A stretch of 64,000 bases of DNA, from contig CP050901.1 of the NCBI GenBank assembly GCA_050916095.1, forward strand, positions 4,092,001 through 4,156,000, in the 5' to 3' direction. Source of the DNA: JANPCX01 sp050916095. GTDB lineage: Bacteria; Pseudomonadota; Gammaproteobacteria; Burkholderiales; Burkholderiaceae_C. A program made the translations under genes and the position numbers. This document shows positions 42,078-50,088 of this stretch, piece after piece. The stretch's first letter is position 1. Every line of letters begins with the position of its first letter. The notes beneath the pieces are model-generated. The model saw nothing but the letters and a program-made list of their open reading frames with translations. It did no database searches and had not been told where the DNA came from.

Positions 42078-43478
42078 ATGCAAACACAAGAGAAAAACAT
42101 CGTCATCGTGGGCGGTGGGTTTGCTGGCGCGACCCTGGCACGCACGTTGCAACCGCGACTGCCAACCGGCTGGATGCTGACCCTGATCAGCGAAGAAAGT
42201 TACACCACCTTCAACCCCATGTTGCCCGAGGCCGTCGGTGCTTCGGTGTTCCCTGAGCATGTAGTGGCACCGCTGCGCGAAGTGGTCAATTTGCAAGCCA
42301 GCGGTCGTTTCATCATGGGCCGTGTGGTGGCTTTCGATGCCCAAACGCGAACGCTGACCTGCGACACCTTGGCAGGTGCCATTCGAGTGCCCTATGCCCA
42401 TTTGGTGTGCGCGTTTGGCTCTCGGGCACGCTTGGACATGTTGCCTGGCATGGCGGAGCACAGCTTGCCGCTGAAGACGGTCGGCGATGCGATGGAAATT
42501 CGAAACACCGTTTTGCGTCGTCTGGCCCGCATTGAACTGGAAAACGATCCGGCGCTGCGCCGCCAGTTGGGGCACTTTGTAGTGATCGGTGGTGGGTTCT
42601 CTGGTGTTGAGGTGGCCGGTGAGTTGGTGGATTTCATCGGTGGCATTCACCGTTATTACCCAAGAGTGGCGAAAGATGAGTTGCGCGTCACCGTGGTGCA
42701 AGACATTGGCGGGCTCTTGCCTGAATTGCCAGCATCCTTGGGTTTGTCTGCAAAACGGTCACTCGAACGTCGCGGTGTGCTGGTCCGGCTGCAAGAACGC
42801 GCCCAAGAATTCACGCCTGCGGGTGTGCGGCTGACCAGCGGCGATTGGTTGGTGGCCTCCACCGTGATTTGTACCGTGGGCACCCGACCTAACGCCTTGG
42901 CGGATGCCTTGGCGCAAGCCGGTGCCAGCGTGGAACGAGGCCGCATCGTGACGCGCAGCGATTTGTCGGTTTCCGCATTGCAGGGCGTTTGGGCTGTCGG
43001 TGATTGCGCTTTGATCATCAACGCACGGGACGGCAAGCCGTCTCCCCCCACGGCTCAGTTTGCGGTTCGCCAGGCAAAACGTTTGGCCAGCAACTTGCTC
43101 GCTCATATCGCGGGCCGAACGACCTCAGACTTCAGTTACCAAGCACGCGGCATGATGGCCGCCATTGGGCACATGAAAGGTGTGGCACTGGTGTTTGGCA
43201 TCCCGCTGGGCGGTTTGCCGGCCTGGTTGTTGTGGCGCGCTTACTACCTGTCGCAAATGCCCACCATGCGACGCAAGCTGCGCATTTTTGTGGAGTGGAC
43301 TTGGGGTATGTTTTTCCCTGCAGACATCACCTGCCCGTTCACAGTTACGCAACGAAGTTTGGGCAGAGGATGCAGTGTCCGAGACCATGCTGGCGGCTGT
43401 GTCCAAATCCGATGCATTCGCCGGGCGCTCGCAGTTGAAGAGTTGGTTGGTGGGCATTCTCAAATACAAGGTGATTGA
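42078..43478 (+). CDS. NDH-2-like FAD-dependent dehydrogenase with out-of-family C-terminus
   Basis: 466 residues read; the first about 418 are family-like: FAD motif IVIVGGGFAGATLA, NAD motif FVVIGGGFSGVEVAGELVDF, GVWAVGDCALI, and membrane-contact tail WTWGMFFPADIT. After that point the last 49 residues are Cys/Arg-rich and correspond to the sigma-factor gene read in another frame, so the native C-terminus (probably 15-20 residues) has been lost by a deletion. Type II dehydrogenases oxidise NADH and reduce quinone at the inner membrane. The catalytic body is whole, so it may still work. Confidence 0.82.
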   Translation: MQTQEKNIVIVGGGFAGATLARTLQPRLPTGWMLTLISEESYTTFNPMLPEAVGASVFPEHVVAPLREVVNLQASGRFIMGRVVAFDAQTRTLTCDTLAGAIRVPYAHLVCAFGSRARLDMLPGMAEHSLPLKTVGDAMEIRNTVLRRLARIELENDPALRRQLGHFVVIGGGFSGVEVAGELVDFIGGIHRYYPRVAKDELRVTVVQDIGGLLPELPASLGLSAKRSLERRGVLVRLQERAQEFTPAGVRLTSGDWLVASTVICTVGTRPNALADALAQAGASVERGRIVTRSDLSVSALQGVWAVGDCALIINARDGKPSPPTAQFAVRQAKRLASNLLAHIAGRTTSDFSYQARGMMAAIGHMKGVALVFGIPLGGLPAWLLWRAYYLSQMPTMRRKLRIFVEWTWGMFFPADITCPFTVTQRSLGRGCSVRDHAGGCVQIRCIRRALAVEELVGGHSQIQGD

Positions 43479-43890
43479 CCAATTGCGCCGCCACACCAAA
43501 GAAGCCTGCGTACTGAGCGTCGATGACAGCGAAGACTTGGAAGAGTTGTTGTTCCAGGACGATGGGCACTGGCGTGAAATGCCCGCAGACTGGGGTTGTG
43601 GAATGGTGCTGCTGGAAAAACGCCAGTTCATTGAAGTTTTAGAGCGTTGCCAAGAGTTGTTGCCACCGGTTCAAGCCCGCGTATTTCTGATGCGCCATTG
43701 GCTTGAACTTGATGCAGAAGAAATCTGCAAGGAATTGATGATCACGTCGACAAACCTGTGGGTGCTGCTGCACCGCGCGCGGCTGAGGCTGCGTGAATGT
43801 TTAGAAAACAACTGGTTTAACAACGGCGAGAAACAAGCACGTGGCGATTCCGGAACCAACTTGTCGGGAGGTGGCGCGCTGGCTGTTTAG
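43333..43890 (+). pseudogene. ECF-type sigma factor gene lacking its 5' end
   Basis: The frame contains sigma region 2 from its middle (ARSQLRNEVWAEDAVSETML, SQLKSWLVGILKYKVIDQLRRH) and an intact region 4 (CQELLPPVQARVFLMRHWLELDAEEICKELMI, LHRARLRLRECL in outline). Roughly the first 25-30 residues of a normal protein and its start codon are missing, replaced by the end of the dehydrogenase gene. In-frame starts inside are GTG 43375 and ATG 43387; both would lose part of region 2. It could survive only as a shortened or differently initiated protein. The anti-sigma gene overlaps its end. Confidence 0.75.
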
Positions 43891-44056
43891 CGAACCTGAA
43901 CGAAAACTATCCGAAGCACAACAAGAAGTGCTGGGGCCACATCTGGTCATTTGTGAAGCGTGTGTTCGCGTTCGTTTTCAAGTCCAACTCATGAACGAGG
44001 CCGTGGCCGCTTGGCGTCGCTACCGCGAAGAAGATGACGAGGTACCGTCTCGGTGA
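43841..44056 (+). CDS. Zinc-finger anti-sigma factor-like protein
   Basis: 71 residues from GTG 43841, overlapping the sigma gene by 50 bases. CREVARWLF...GPHLVICEACVRVRFQ shows the H-x3-C-x2-C zinc motif of small ZAS anti-sigma proteins. It has no membrane helix, so any signal sensed is cytoplasmic. It would hold the sigma factor inactive. Confidence 0.75.
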   Translation: MAIPEPTCREVARWLFSEPERKLSEAQQEVLGPHLVICEACVRVRFQVQLMNEAVAAWRRYREEDDEVPSR

Positions 44057-44089
44057 GGTACCCGGTCGCAGTGCGCAGGCCCGCGCCGA

Positions 44090-45103
44090 CTACTGCACAA
44101 ACCCCATCGGCGTTTTGCGCCCACTGACCTCCGGCAGATCAGCCGCCACCACATGGTCGCGGTGGGCCAATTTGGCGTTGCCAAAGGCCGTCATCCAGGC
44201 ACGTCGCATGTCGCGTGGGGCCATCTCGCTCAAACGCTCCAGCACGTCGCCGCCTGGCTGCGGATTGAAGCGTGAACCCCAATCGTGCTCAGCGCGAATG
44301 CTGCGATAGAGCTTGGCGGCGATGCGCATGGCTGCTTCGCGGTCGGGGGCCTGCACTTCATAGACGTTCATCCGATTCAGGATGGGATCGGGAATGCCGC
44401 GTGCATCGTTGGCCGTGGCCACCCAAATGACTTGGCTGGCGTCGATGGGCACTTCGGCGAATTCATCGGTGAAGCTGCCGGCGGTGTCGTGCTCCAGCAG
44501 GCTGTAAAGCGCACCCAGGGGGTCGTAGCTGTGCTCGCCACCGGCTTTGTCGATTTCGTCCACTACCATCACGGGGTTGGCGTATTCGCCGTCCACCAAG
44601 GTTTCAAACACCTTGCCGGGGCGGGCCCCCTTCCACTGGCTTGACGCACCGGAGAGCACCCAGCCTGCTGTCATGGACGACATGGAGATGAACCCCATGC
44701 CGGTGCCCAGCAAAATGGACAACGCACGCGCGAAATGGGTTTTGCCGACACCGGGCGGGCCGAGCAAGAGCAGCGGCGTGATTTCCAGCGCATCGCGGCT
44801 GTCTTCGCACAAAGCGAGCTGGCGTTTGATGTCGTCCAGCACGTCGGTGAAGTTGGGCAGGTCGTCGTAGAGGTGGTCCATCACCGGCAGACCCGAGGGT
44901 TTGACTTGAAAACGCTCGGGGCCTTTTTCCAGCATGCGCTCGTAGGTGGCGCGCAGGCCCTCGTGTTCTTTTTGCGGCAGCTTGTTCAGCTTGCGGCCGA
45001 CTTCGTCCACGCGGTACATCGGCCGCATGCGGGCAATCGGTATGCCACTGCGAGATGTTGGCACAGTGACCAGCTCGTTTGAAACACCTGGGGATGCATT
45101 CAT
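44090..45103 (-). CDS. Lon-type AAA+ ATPase without protease domain
   Basis: 337 residues: Walker A LLLLGPPGVGKTHFARAL, Walker B NPVMVVDEIDKAGGEHSYDP, sensor region WVATANDARGIPDPILNRM, and Arg-rich C-terminal MAPRDMRRAWMTAFG. The sequence is closest in feel to the AAA module of Lon, but there is no LON N-domain and no Ser-Lys protease. ATG 45103 has GGAGG five bases upstream and overlaps the stop of a 145-residue gene (ATGA). Likely an unfoldase or remodelling motor with an unknown client. Confidence 0.85.
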   Translation of the reverse strand: MNASPGVSNELVTVPTSRSGIPIARMRPMYRVDEVGRKLNKLPQKEHEGLRATYERMLEKGPERFQVKPSGLPVMDHLYDDLPNFTDVLDDIKRQLALCEDSRDALEITPLLLLGPPGVGKTHFARALSILLGTGMGFISMSSMTAGWVLSGASSQWKGARPGKVFETLVDGEYANPVMVVDEIDKAGGEHSYDPLGALYSLLEHDTAGSFTDEFAEVPIDASQVIWVATANDARGIPDPILNRMNVYEVQAPDREAAMRIAAKLYRSIRAEHDWGSRFNPQPGGDVLERLSEMAPRDMRRAWMTAFGNAKLAHRDHVVAADLPEVSGRKTPMGFVQ

Positions 45104-45537
45104 CGCTGCCTCCAATAAAACTTGCCGCTGGTACTGGGATCATTCAAGCACAAACCCGTTGTAGCAAAACGCCGATCAACCCGTGCTTTCCCGTCCAGTC
45201 CCAAGCATGGCTTGTGCCAACTTTCACCGGCTTCGGACAAAAACAGAGCTGCTGCATCCAATTCACAACGGCTTCCCAATGTTCCTATAGGTCGCCGTGG
45301 ATTGAATCGCAAGGGATTTGCCTTCACGCTGACAGATACAAAGAGGGGGGACCGCTTGAACTCTGCCTGAATCTTTTTTTCTACGGCTGTTGTGCTGTCA
45401 TCCTGCGCCAACAGTCCCTGGTCTGCAACCGGGCCGACAAGCTCTCCGGCCTGTTTTCCGATGAGGTGAATATGCCCGCCGCTCACAGGTCCAGTTGGTT
45501 TGCTTGCCTGTCCTGCCGTCTGTTGCAGCAAGCGCAC
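45100..45537 (-). CDS. Unknown 145-residue protein coupled to the AAA+ gene
   Basis: Open frame from GTG 45537 whose stop overlaps the AAA+ start, which favours a real gene. Mixed alpha/beta, Gly-rich N-terminus (GPVSGGHIHLIGKQAGELVG), then FVSVSVKANPLRFNPRRPIG and LDAAALFLSEAGESWHKPC. No signal, no membrane helix, no recognised domain. The start is uncertain. An opposite frame covers the same ground but has no ribosome site or family. Confidence 0.5.
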   Translation of the reverse strand: MRLLQQTAGQASKPTGPVSGGHIHLIGKQAGELVGPVADQGLLAQDDSTTAVEKKIQAEFKRSPLFVSVSVKANPLRFNPRRPIGTLGSRCELDAAALFLSEAGESWHKPCLGLDGKARVDRRFATTGLCLNDPSTSGKFYWRQR

Positions 45538-45597
45538 CCTTAACGGGGCAAGGCAAAATAGTGATGCATTTATTTATCGCCAAGCAGGAGCGCGTTC

Positions 45598-45918
45598 ATG
45601 TTGGTCAGCAATCTTGAAACCGCCCCCGGGCACCGCATCGTGGCCCATTTGGGCGTGGCGCAAGGCAGCACCGTTCGCGCCAAACATGTGGGCCGGGACT
45701 TTCTGTCAGGCCTGAAGAACATTGTGGGTGGCGAGTTAAAGGCTTACACCGAGTTGATGCAAGAAGCCAGAGACGAAGCCGTCAAACGCATGACAGACGA
45801 AGCTCGCAGCATGGGGGCCAATGCGGTGCTGAACCTGCGTTTTGTCACCACCTCCATCACCATGGGGGCGGCAGAAATTTTGGCTTACGGCTCGGCCGTG
45901 ACGATTGAGAGGGTTTGA
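45598..45918 (+). CDS. YbjQ/heavy-metal-binding-domain family protein
   Basis: 106 residues with the YbjQ core: LGVAQGSTVRAKHVGRDF, GGELKAYTELMQEARDEAVKRM and MGANAVLNLRFVTTSITMGAAEILAYG. Family forms small ring-shaped oligomers; no firm biochemical role. First of three plus-strand genes. Confidence 0.9.
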   Translation: MLVSNLETAPGHRIVAHLGVAQGSTVRAKHVGRDFLSGLKNIVGGELKAYTELMQEARDEAVKRMTDEARSMGANAVLNLRFVTTSITMGAAEILAYGSAVTIERV

Positions 45919-45921
45919 GTC

Positions 45922-46380
45922 GTGGAGTGGCTCGCACCGATACTCAATATCGCACTGCCTGTCCTGCTGTTGCTGACGGGTTATGGGGTCGGGCGCCTGT
46001 TGGAGCGCCGCCATATGGCCTCGATTCGCGCACGCGAGCGTGAGTTACAAGCGGTGATTGCATTGAATACGCGTTACGTGCCAGAGGGCGTGGTTGCCAC
46101 ACAAGCGGCTGTTGTGATGGGCAGTGTGGTGGTGTCTTCCGACTATTTCAAAACCTTTGTGGCCGGGTTTCGCAATCTGTTCGGAGGTCGCTTTCGCGGC
46201 TACGAGTCTTTGTTGGAGCGTGCGCGTCGTGAAGCGTTGTTGCGCATGAAGCTGCGTGCGCGCGAGACCGGCAGCAACCTGGTCATTGGTGTCCGGTTTC
46301 ACACGACCAGCATCTCAGGCTCGCAAACCCCGTCGGTCGAGGTCATGGCTTATGGCACTGCCGTGAAGACTGCACGGTGA
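45922..46380 (+). CDS. Membrane-anchored YbjQ-like protein
   Basis: 152 residues from GTG 45922: one membrane helix (PILNIALPVLLLLTGYGVG), a linker, then a second YbjQ module (GVVATQAAVVMGSVVVSSDY, GYESLLERARREALLRMKLRA, SNLVIGVRFHTTSISG). Evidently a diverged, membrane-tethered relative of its upstream neighbour. Overlaps the peptidase gene by four bases (GTGA). Confidence 0.85.
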   Translation: MEWLAPILNIALPVLLLLTGYGVGRLLERRHMASIRARERELQAVIALNTRYVPEGVVATQAAVVMGSVVVSSDYFKTFVAGFRNLFGGRFRGYESLLERARREALLRMKLRARETGSNLVIGVRFHTTSISGSQTPSVEVMAYGTAVKTAR

Positions 46381-47489
46381 GCGATGAGTCGCCCAATCAC
46401 GCCGGGCTGCGGCTAGCCCGGATGTTTCACCAGGGACGCGCCCGAGTGGGCCGTGCTGCGGTGCACTGGCAAGGCGTGACGACGCTGCGGGCTCGTGCCC
46501 GCAAGGAGGAGCAACGCGGCCAGCGCACCGCAGCACGGCGCAATCGGGTGTGTAGCGCTCGGACCAAATTGGATTTGGCATTCGAAGCCGAGAAAGTGAG
46601 CATTCATGCGGTGTTGCGGGGCATAGAAGAGCGACCTGGTGAAATATGCGGGCTAGAAAACCGCTTGCCAGCCGAAGGCATCAACAGCAGCGAAGAACAC
46701 CCACTCAAAGAGTTCGTTTGGCTTGTTGGTGTCTCTCTAATAACGGTGTTGATTTTGCTGGCATGCCTCGGTTGGGCGGTACGCTGGCTGGCCCCCAAGG
46801 CACCGTTTTTTGCCGAGGTGGTGCTGGCACAGCGATTGATTGATCGACCGGAAAAGCCGGAGAACGCGGAGCGTTCAGCCGCGTTGCAGGTGGTGGCGGA
46901 CAAGGTGGCCGCGCAGATGGACTTGCCCAAAGGCATGGTGATCGTGATTCGCTACGACGAATCACCGATGGTCAATGCCTACGCCACCCTGGGTGGACGC
47001 ATCCGTGTCTACAACGGTTTATTGCAAAAATTGGGCAGTGAAGACGCCCTGGCCGCTTTGCTGGCGCATGAGATTGCGCATGTGAAGCACCGCGACGTGG
47101 CGGCCGGCATGGGGCGGGGTTTGGCGATGGCGCTGCTGCTGGGCGTGGTTTCTGCGGACGCGGGCGCGGCGGTGGCCCAAATGGCGCTGGGCCAAGCGGC
47201 CAACTTGACCATGCTGGGCCATTCGAGGGAGCGGGAGGCACAAGCCGACATCGCCGCGCTGCATGCGGTGGTAGGGCTTTATGGTCATGCCCAAGGTCTG
47301 GAGGAGTTGTTCACCCAACTCCGGGGGAGCGAATCGCACGATCACCGGTCCTTGGAGATCTTTCGATCCCACCCGGTGACGCCCGCTCGTGTGGCCGCCA
47401 TCAAAGTCCAGGCCCATCAAAACGGGTGGCCCACCACCGGGCCCCTCACGCCTTTGCCTGCCGCCTTGATGCAAGCGCCGCCCCAGTAA
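46377..47489 (+). CDS. M48 family zinc metallopeptidase
   Basis: 370 residues: one membrane helix (VWLVGVSLITVLILLACLGW at about residues 113-132), then the M48 catalytic core with LLAHEIAHVKHRDVA (HExxH) and third ligand Glu in SREREAQADIAALHA. The first 110 residues are basic, low in family likeness, and unlike the usual N-domain of such proteins. HtpX/LoiP-like role in membrane or secreted protein quality control is likely; the YbjQ pair may be partners or substrates. Confidence 0.88.
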   Translation: MSDESPNHAGLRLARMFHQGRARVGRAAVHWQGVTTLRARARKEEQRGQRTAARRNRVCSARTKLDLAFEAEKVSIHAVLRGIEERPGEICGLENRLPAEGINSSEEHPLKEFVWLVGVSLITVLILLACLGWAVRWLAPKAPFFAEVVLAQRLIDRPEKPENAERSAALQVVADKVAAQMDLPKGMVIVIRYDESPMVNAYATLGGRIRVYNGLLQKLGSEDALAALLAHEIAHVKHRDVAAGMGRGLAMALLLGVVSADAGAAVAQMALGQAANLTMLGHSREREAQADIAALHAVVGLYGHAQGLEELFTQLRGSESHDHRSLEIFRSHPVTPARVAAIKVQAHQNGWPTTGPLTPLPAALMQAPPQ

Positions 47490-47495
47490 GCGTAC

Positions 47496-48443
47496 TCAGT
47501 CTTTCCGTTTGGCCCTGGGATGCGCGGCGTCATACACCTTGCTGAGATGCCCGAAATCCAGCTGGGTGTAGACCTGGGTGGTGCTGATGTGGGCGTGGCC
47601 GAGCAGCTCTTGCACAGCCCTCAAGTCACCGCTGCTTTGCAACAGATGCGAAGCGAAGGAGTGGCGCAGCATGTGTGGATGCACATGGGTGGGCAGGCCG
47701 GCTGCAATGGCTTGTTGTTTCAGTCGCACGCGCAACTGACTGGCAGTGAGCCGGGTGCCACGTTGGCTCACGAAGAGCGCGGCCTCGCCGTGGTGGGCCA
47801 GCAGGGGACGCTGTTCAAGCCAGGTGGCCAGTGCTGCCAATGCCGGACCACCGATGGGCACACTGCGGCGTTTGCTGCCTTTGCCCAGCACATGGGCGGT
47901 GGCGTCAGGCGCATCAATCCAGCCGGCAGCTTGTGGGCTGGCGCAGGCGTCCAGCCCCAGCAGCTCACCGACACGCAGGCCGCAACCATAGAGCAGCTCC
48001 ACAATGGCGTGGTCGCGTGCGAGCAAAGCAGCGTTTCCGTGCGCTGCTTCATGTTGGGCCAACGCCACCGCATGATCCACCGCCAGCGCTTTCGGCAGAG
48101 GTTTGCCCGCTTTCGGTGCGCGCACGCCCTCGACGGGATTGGCTTTCACCAACCCGTCGCGTCCGCACCAGCGGTAAAAGCCGCGCCAGGCCGACAGGAT
48201 GATGGCGATGCTGCGCGGGGCCAAGCCTTGCTGGTGCAAGCTCGCCGCCCAGCGCCTGACATGACTGGTTTCGACTTGAAGCAAATCCAGTTGCGCCGCA
48301 CCGGCAAACCGCTGCAGGCGCACAAACGCCTCGGTGTACATCGCCCGCGTGCGCTCGGCCAGGCGGCGCTCCACTTGCAAGTGGATGAGGTGCTGGGTGA
48401 TGTGGTGGTTGAGCTGAACCGGGGGTTCAGTGTGTTCGGCCAT
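47496..48443 (-). CDS. xerC: Tyrosine recombinase XerC
   Basis: 315 residues. Catalytic set visible: Arg in GCGLRVGELLGLD, Lys in VLGKGSKRRSVPIGG, HxxR in HPHMLRHSFASHLL, His in LGHAHISTT, and Tyr in QVYTQLDF. Resolves chromosome dimers at dif with XerD. ATG 48443 chosen; the frame extends upstream over the MOSC gene end. Confidence 0.93.
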   Translation of the reverse strand: MAEHTEPPVQLNHHITQHLIHLQVERRLAERTRAMYTEAFVRLQRFAGAAQLDLLQVETSHVRRWAASLHQQGLAPRSIAIILSAWRGFYRWCGRDGLVKANPVEGVRAPKAGKPLPKALAVDHAVALAQHEAAHGNAALLARDHAIVELLYGCGLRVGELLGLDACASPQAAGWIDAPDATAHVLGKGSKRRSVPIGGPALAALATWLEQRPLLAHHGEAALFVSQRGTRLTASQLRVRLKQQAIAAGLPTHVHPHMLRHSFASHLLQSSGDLRAVQELLGHAHISTTQVYTQLDFGHLSKVYDAAHPRAKRKD

Positions 48444-48459
48444 GCCGGATCGTAGCAAG

Positions 48460-49038
48460 TCAACTTCGCGCCCGGCTGCGGAACAGCTCCGGTATCCCGA
48501 CCTCACGCGGTCCTGGAATCAATTCGAAGCTTTCTCCCGCTTGAATGCGCCCCGGCACCCGTACCGCCAAATAAAACCCGCACCAGCCGCTTTGCACCAT
48601 CAATTTCGCGGCCTGGTTGAAACCCATGGCGGCGTTGAATTTGAAGCAAGGCTGGCGCGGCTCGCTCACAGCGAGTTCGCAGTGTTTGAAGCGCAGCAAG
48701 TCGCCAACCCACACTTGGTTTTCCAGCAACCCTGACAGGGTGAGGTTCTCGCCCAGGGCGCCGGGCTGTAAAACCTCGTCCCACAAAGCGGCTTGGGCTT
48801 GAGCGCGAACGGTTTGCCAAAAGGGGTAGTGCTCGCCGGGGTAGGCGTAAACGGCTTTGGACAGGCCGCCGTGCACCGTGAGGTCGGCTTGTTCATCGCC
48901 CTGCAATCCCATGGGGCCCACCTCGACCGGGCCGTCAACCTTTTGCTTGTAGATGGCCGTGAGCACATCCCTGCCGTTGATGCGCACTCGTCGGGCCGTG
49001 GCGCGGTTGACGGACAGCAGTTGCAGCGGTGTTGTCAT
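48460..49038 (-). CDS. MOSC-domain protein (YiiM-like)
   Basis: 192 residues: GPMGLQGDEQADLTVHGGLSKAVYAY and the conserved Cys block SEPRQPCFKFNAAMG, then GWCGFYLAVRVPGRIQAGES. MOSC proteins bind molybdenum cofactor or carry persulfide sulfur to metal. Its start overlaps the stop of the tungstate-binding-like gene by four bases, linking both to Mo/W metabolism. Confidence 0.9.
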   Translation of the reverse strand: MTTPLQLLSVNRATARRVRINGRDVLTAIYKQKVDGPVEVGPMGLQGDEQADLTVHGGLSKAVYAYPGEHYPFWQTVRAQAQAALWDEVLQPGALGENLTLSGLLENQVWVGDLLRFKHCELAVSEPRQPCFKFNAAMGFNQAAKLMVQSGWCGFYLAVRVPGRIQAGESFELIPGPREVGIPELFRSRARS

Positions 49039-49835
49039 GCGCTTCGGTAGCCGCGCTGGCCTGAGGCCACACGTCGACCGCGCCTGCCTGCAATCCAATT
49101 GACGAACAACTTGCCGGCGGCGTGGTTAGCGCGGAAGGAGCGCATCACATGCACGGGCATGGCGAGTTTGTCGTCTCCTTCGACCAATACGGCGTAACCG
49201 CTGCCCCCCCCTTGCGCCATCCAGGCACCCGCTTCCACCAGCATGCAAGCTTGTTTGTCTTGGGCTTGGCTGAGCAGGGTTGCGTCGGCTGAAGGTGCGA
49301 AATGCCATGCGGGGTCGGTCGCGACTTCGGCTGCACGCCACAGCGCTTGTTCCGCCAATTGGCTGCCTGAGCCGGGGTTGCCACTGATGAAGGGCACCTG
49401 CGCTTGCGACAGCCGCTGCAGAGCAAGCACGATGTCGCGTTTGGCGTCCAGGGCTTTGGCCAGTGCAACCGGACCGACCAGCAACAGACTGCCGGTGGCG
49501 ATGGGACGCCTGTCATGTACCAGGCCTTGTTTTTCTATGTGAGCTTCCAGCCAACTGACATTGGTCAGCGCTGCGTCCATGTCGCCGAGTTCCGCTGCCT
49601 CCAGCATCGACAGTGCAGGGCCGCTGGTCAGATTGACAGCGACACCGGTGTCCACGCCAAACGCCCGCTGCAGGGCGCGTGCTAAACCCGACTTCATCAA
49701 CGCTTCGTCCACGCCCAAACGCATGGGGTCTTCGAGCGACTGTTTCTGTACCGAGCGGGCTTCGTCGGTCACCAAAACACCCAAAGCCCCGGCCAAAACC
49801 AGGGATCTGCGGCCGATTTTGCTGGAGGAATTCAT
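49035..49835 (-). CDS. Periplasmic tungstate/molybdate-binding-like protein
   Basis: 266 residues; N-terminal twin-arginine-like leader IGRRSLVLAGALGVLVTDE, then a periplasmic-binding fold with MRLGVDEALMKSGLARALQR, AALTNVSWLEAHIEKQGL and PFISGNPGSGSQLAEQALW, the pattern of TupA-type oxyanion binders (usual FISRGDDSGTH). The key Asp-Ser-Gly-Thr becomes Gly-Ser-Gly-Ser here. No ABC permease or ATPase is adjacent, which is odd for a transporter component. Confidence 0.72.
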   Translation of the reverse strand: MNSSSKIGRRSLVLAGALGVLVTDEARSVQKQSLEDPMRLGVDEALMKSGLARALQRAFGVDTGVAVNLTSGPALSMLEAAELGDMDAALTNVSWLEAHIEKQGLVHDRRPIATGSLLLVGPVALAKALDAKRDIVLALQRLSQAQVPFISGNPGSGSQLAEQALWRAAEVATDPAWHFAPSADATLLSQAQDKQACMLVEAGAWMAQGGGSGYAVLVEGDDKLAMPVHVMRSFRANHAAGKLFVNWIAGRRGRRVASGQRGYRSA

Positions 49836-50088
49836 ATGGCGAGGATACCTTCATCAAAGTGAAATGTTCTGCGGCATGATCTTATGCAAGATAAACATGA
49901 CCCCCTGACATCGGGTGATTACAGGACAATTACACTGATTTCACAATCAACAACCCGCCGTGCTGGCCCAACCTCAGTCAGTCGCGATGATGCCAAACCA
50001 AACCCTGCTGGCATCAAATTTCGGGCGACCGCGAAGAGCCAGCGCCCTGCGCTGACCCCACAGATTTTTTGACTCGACTGGAAACACC

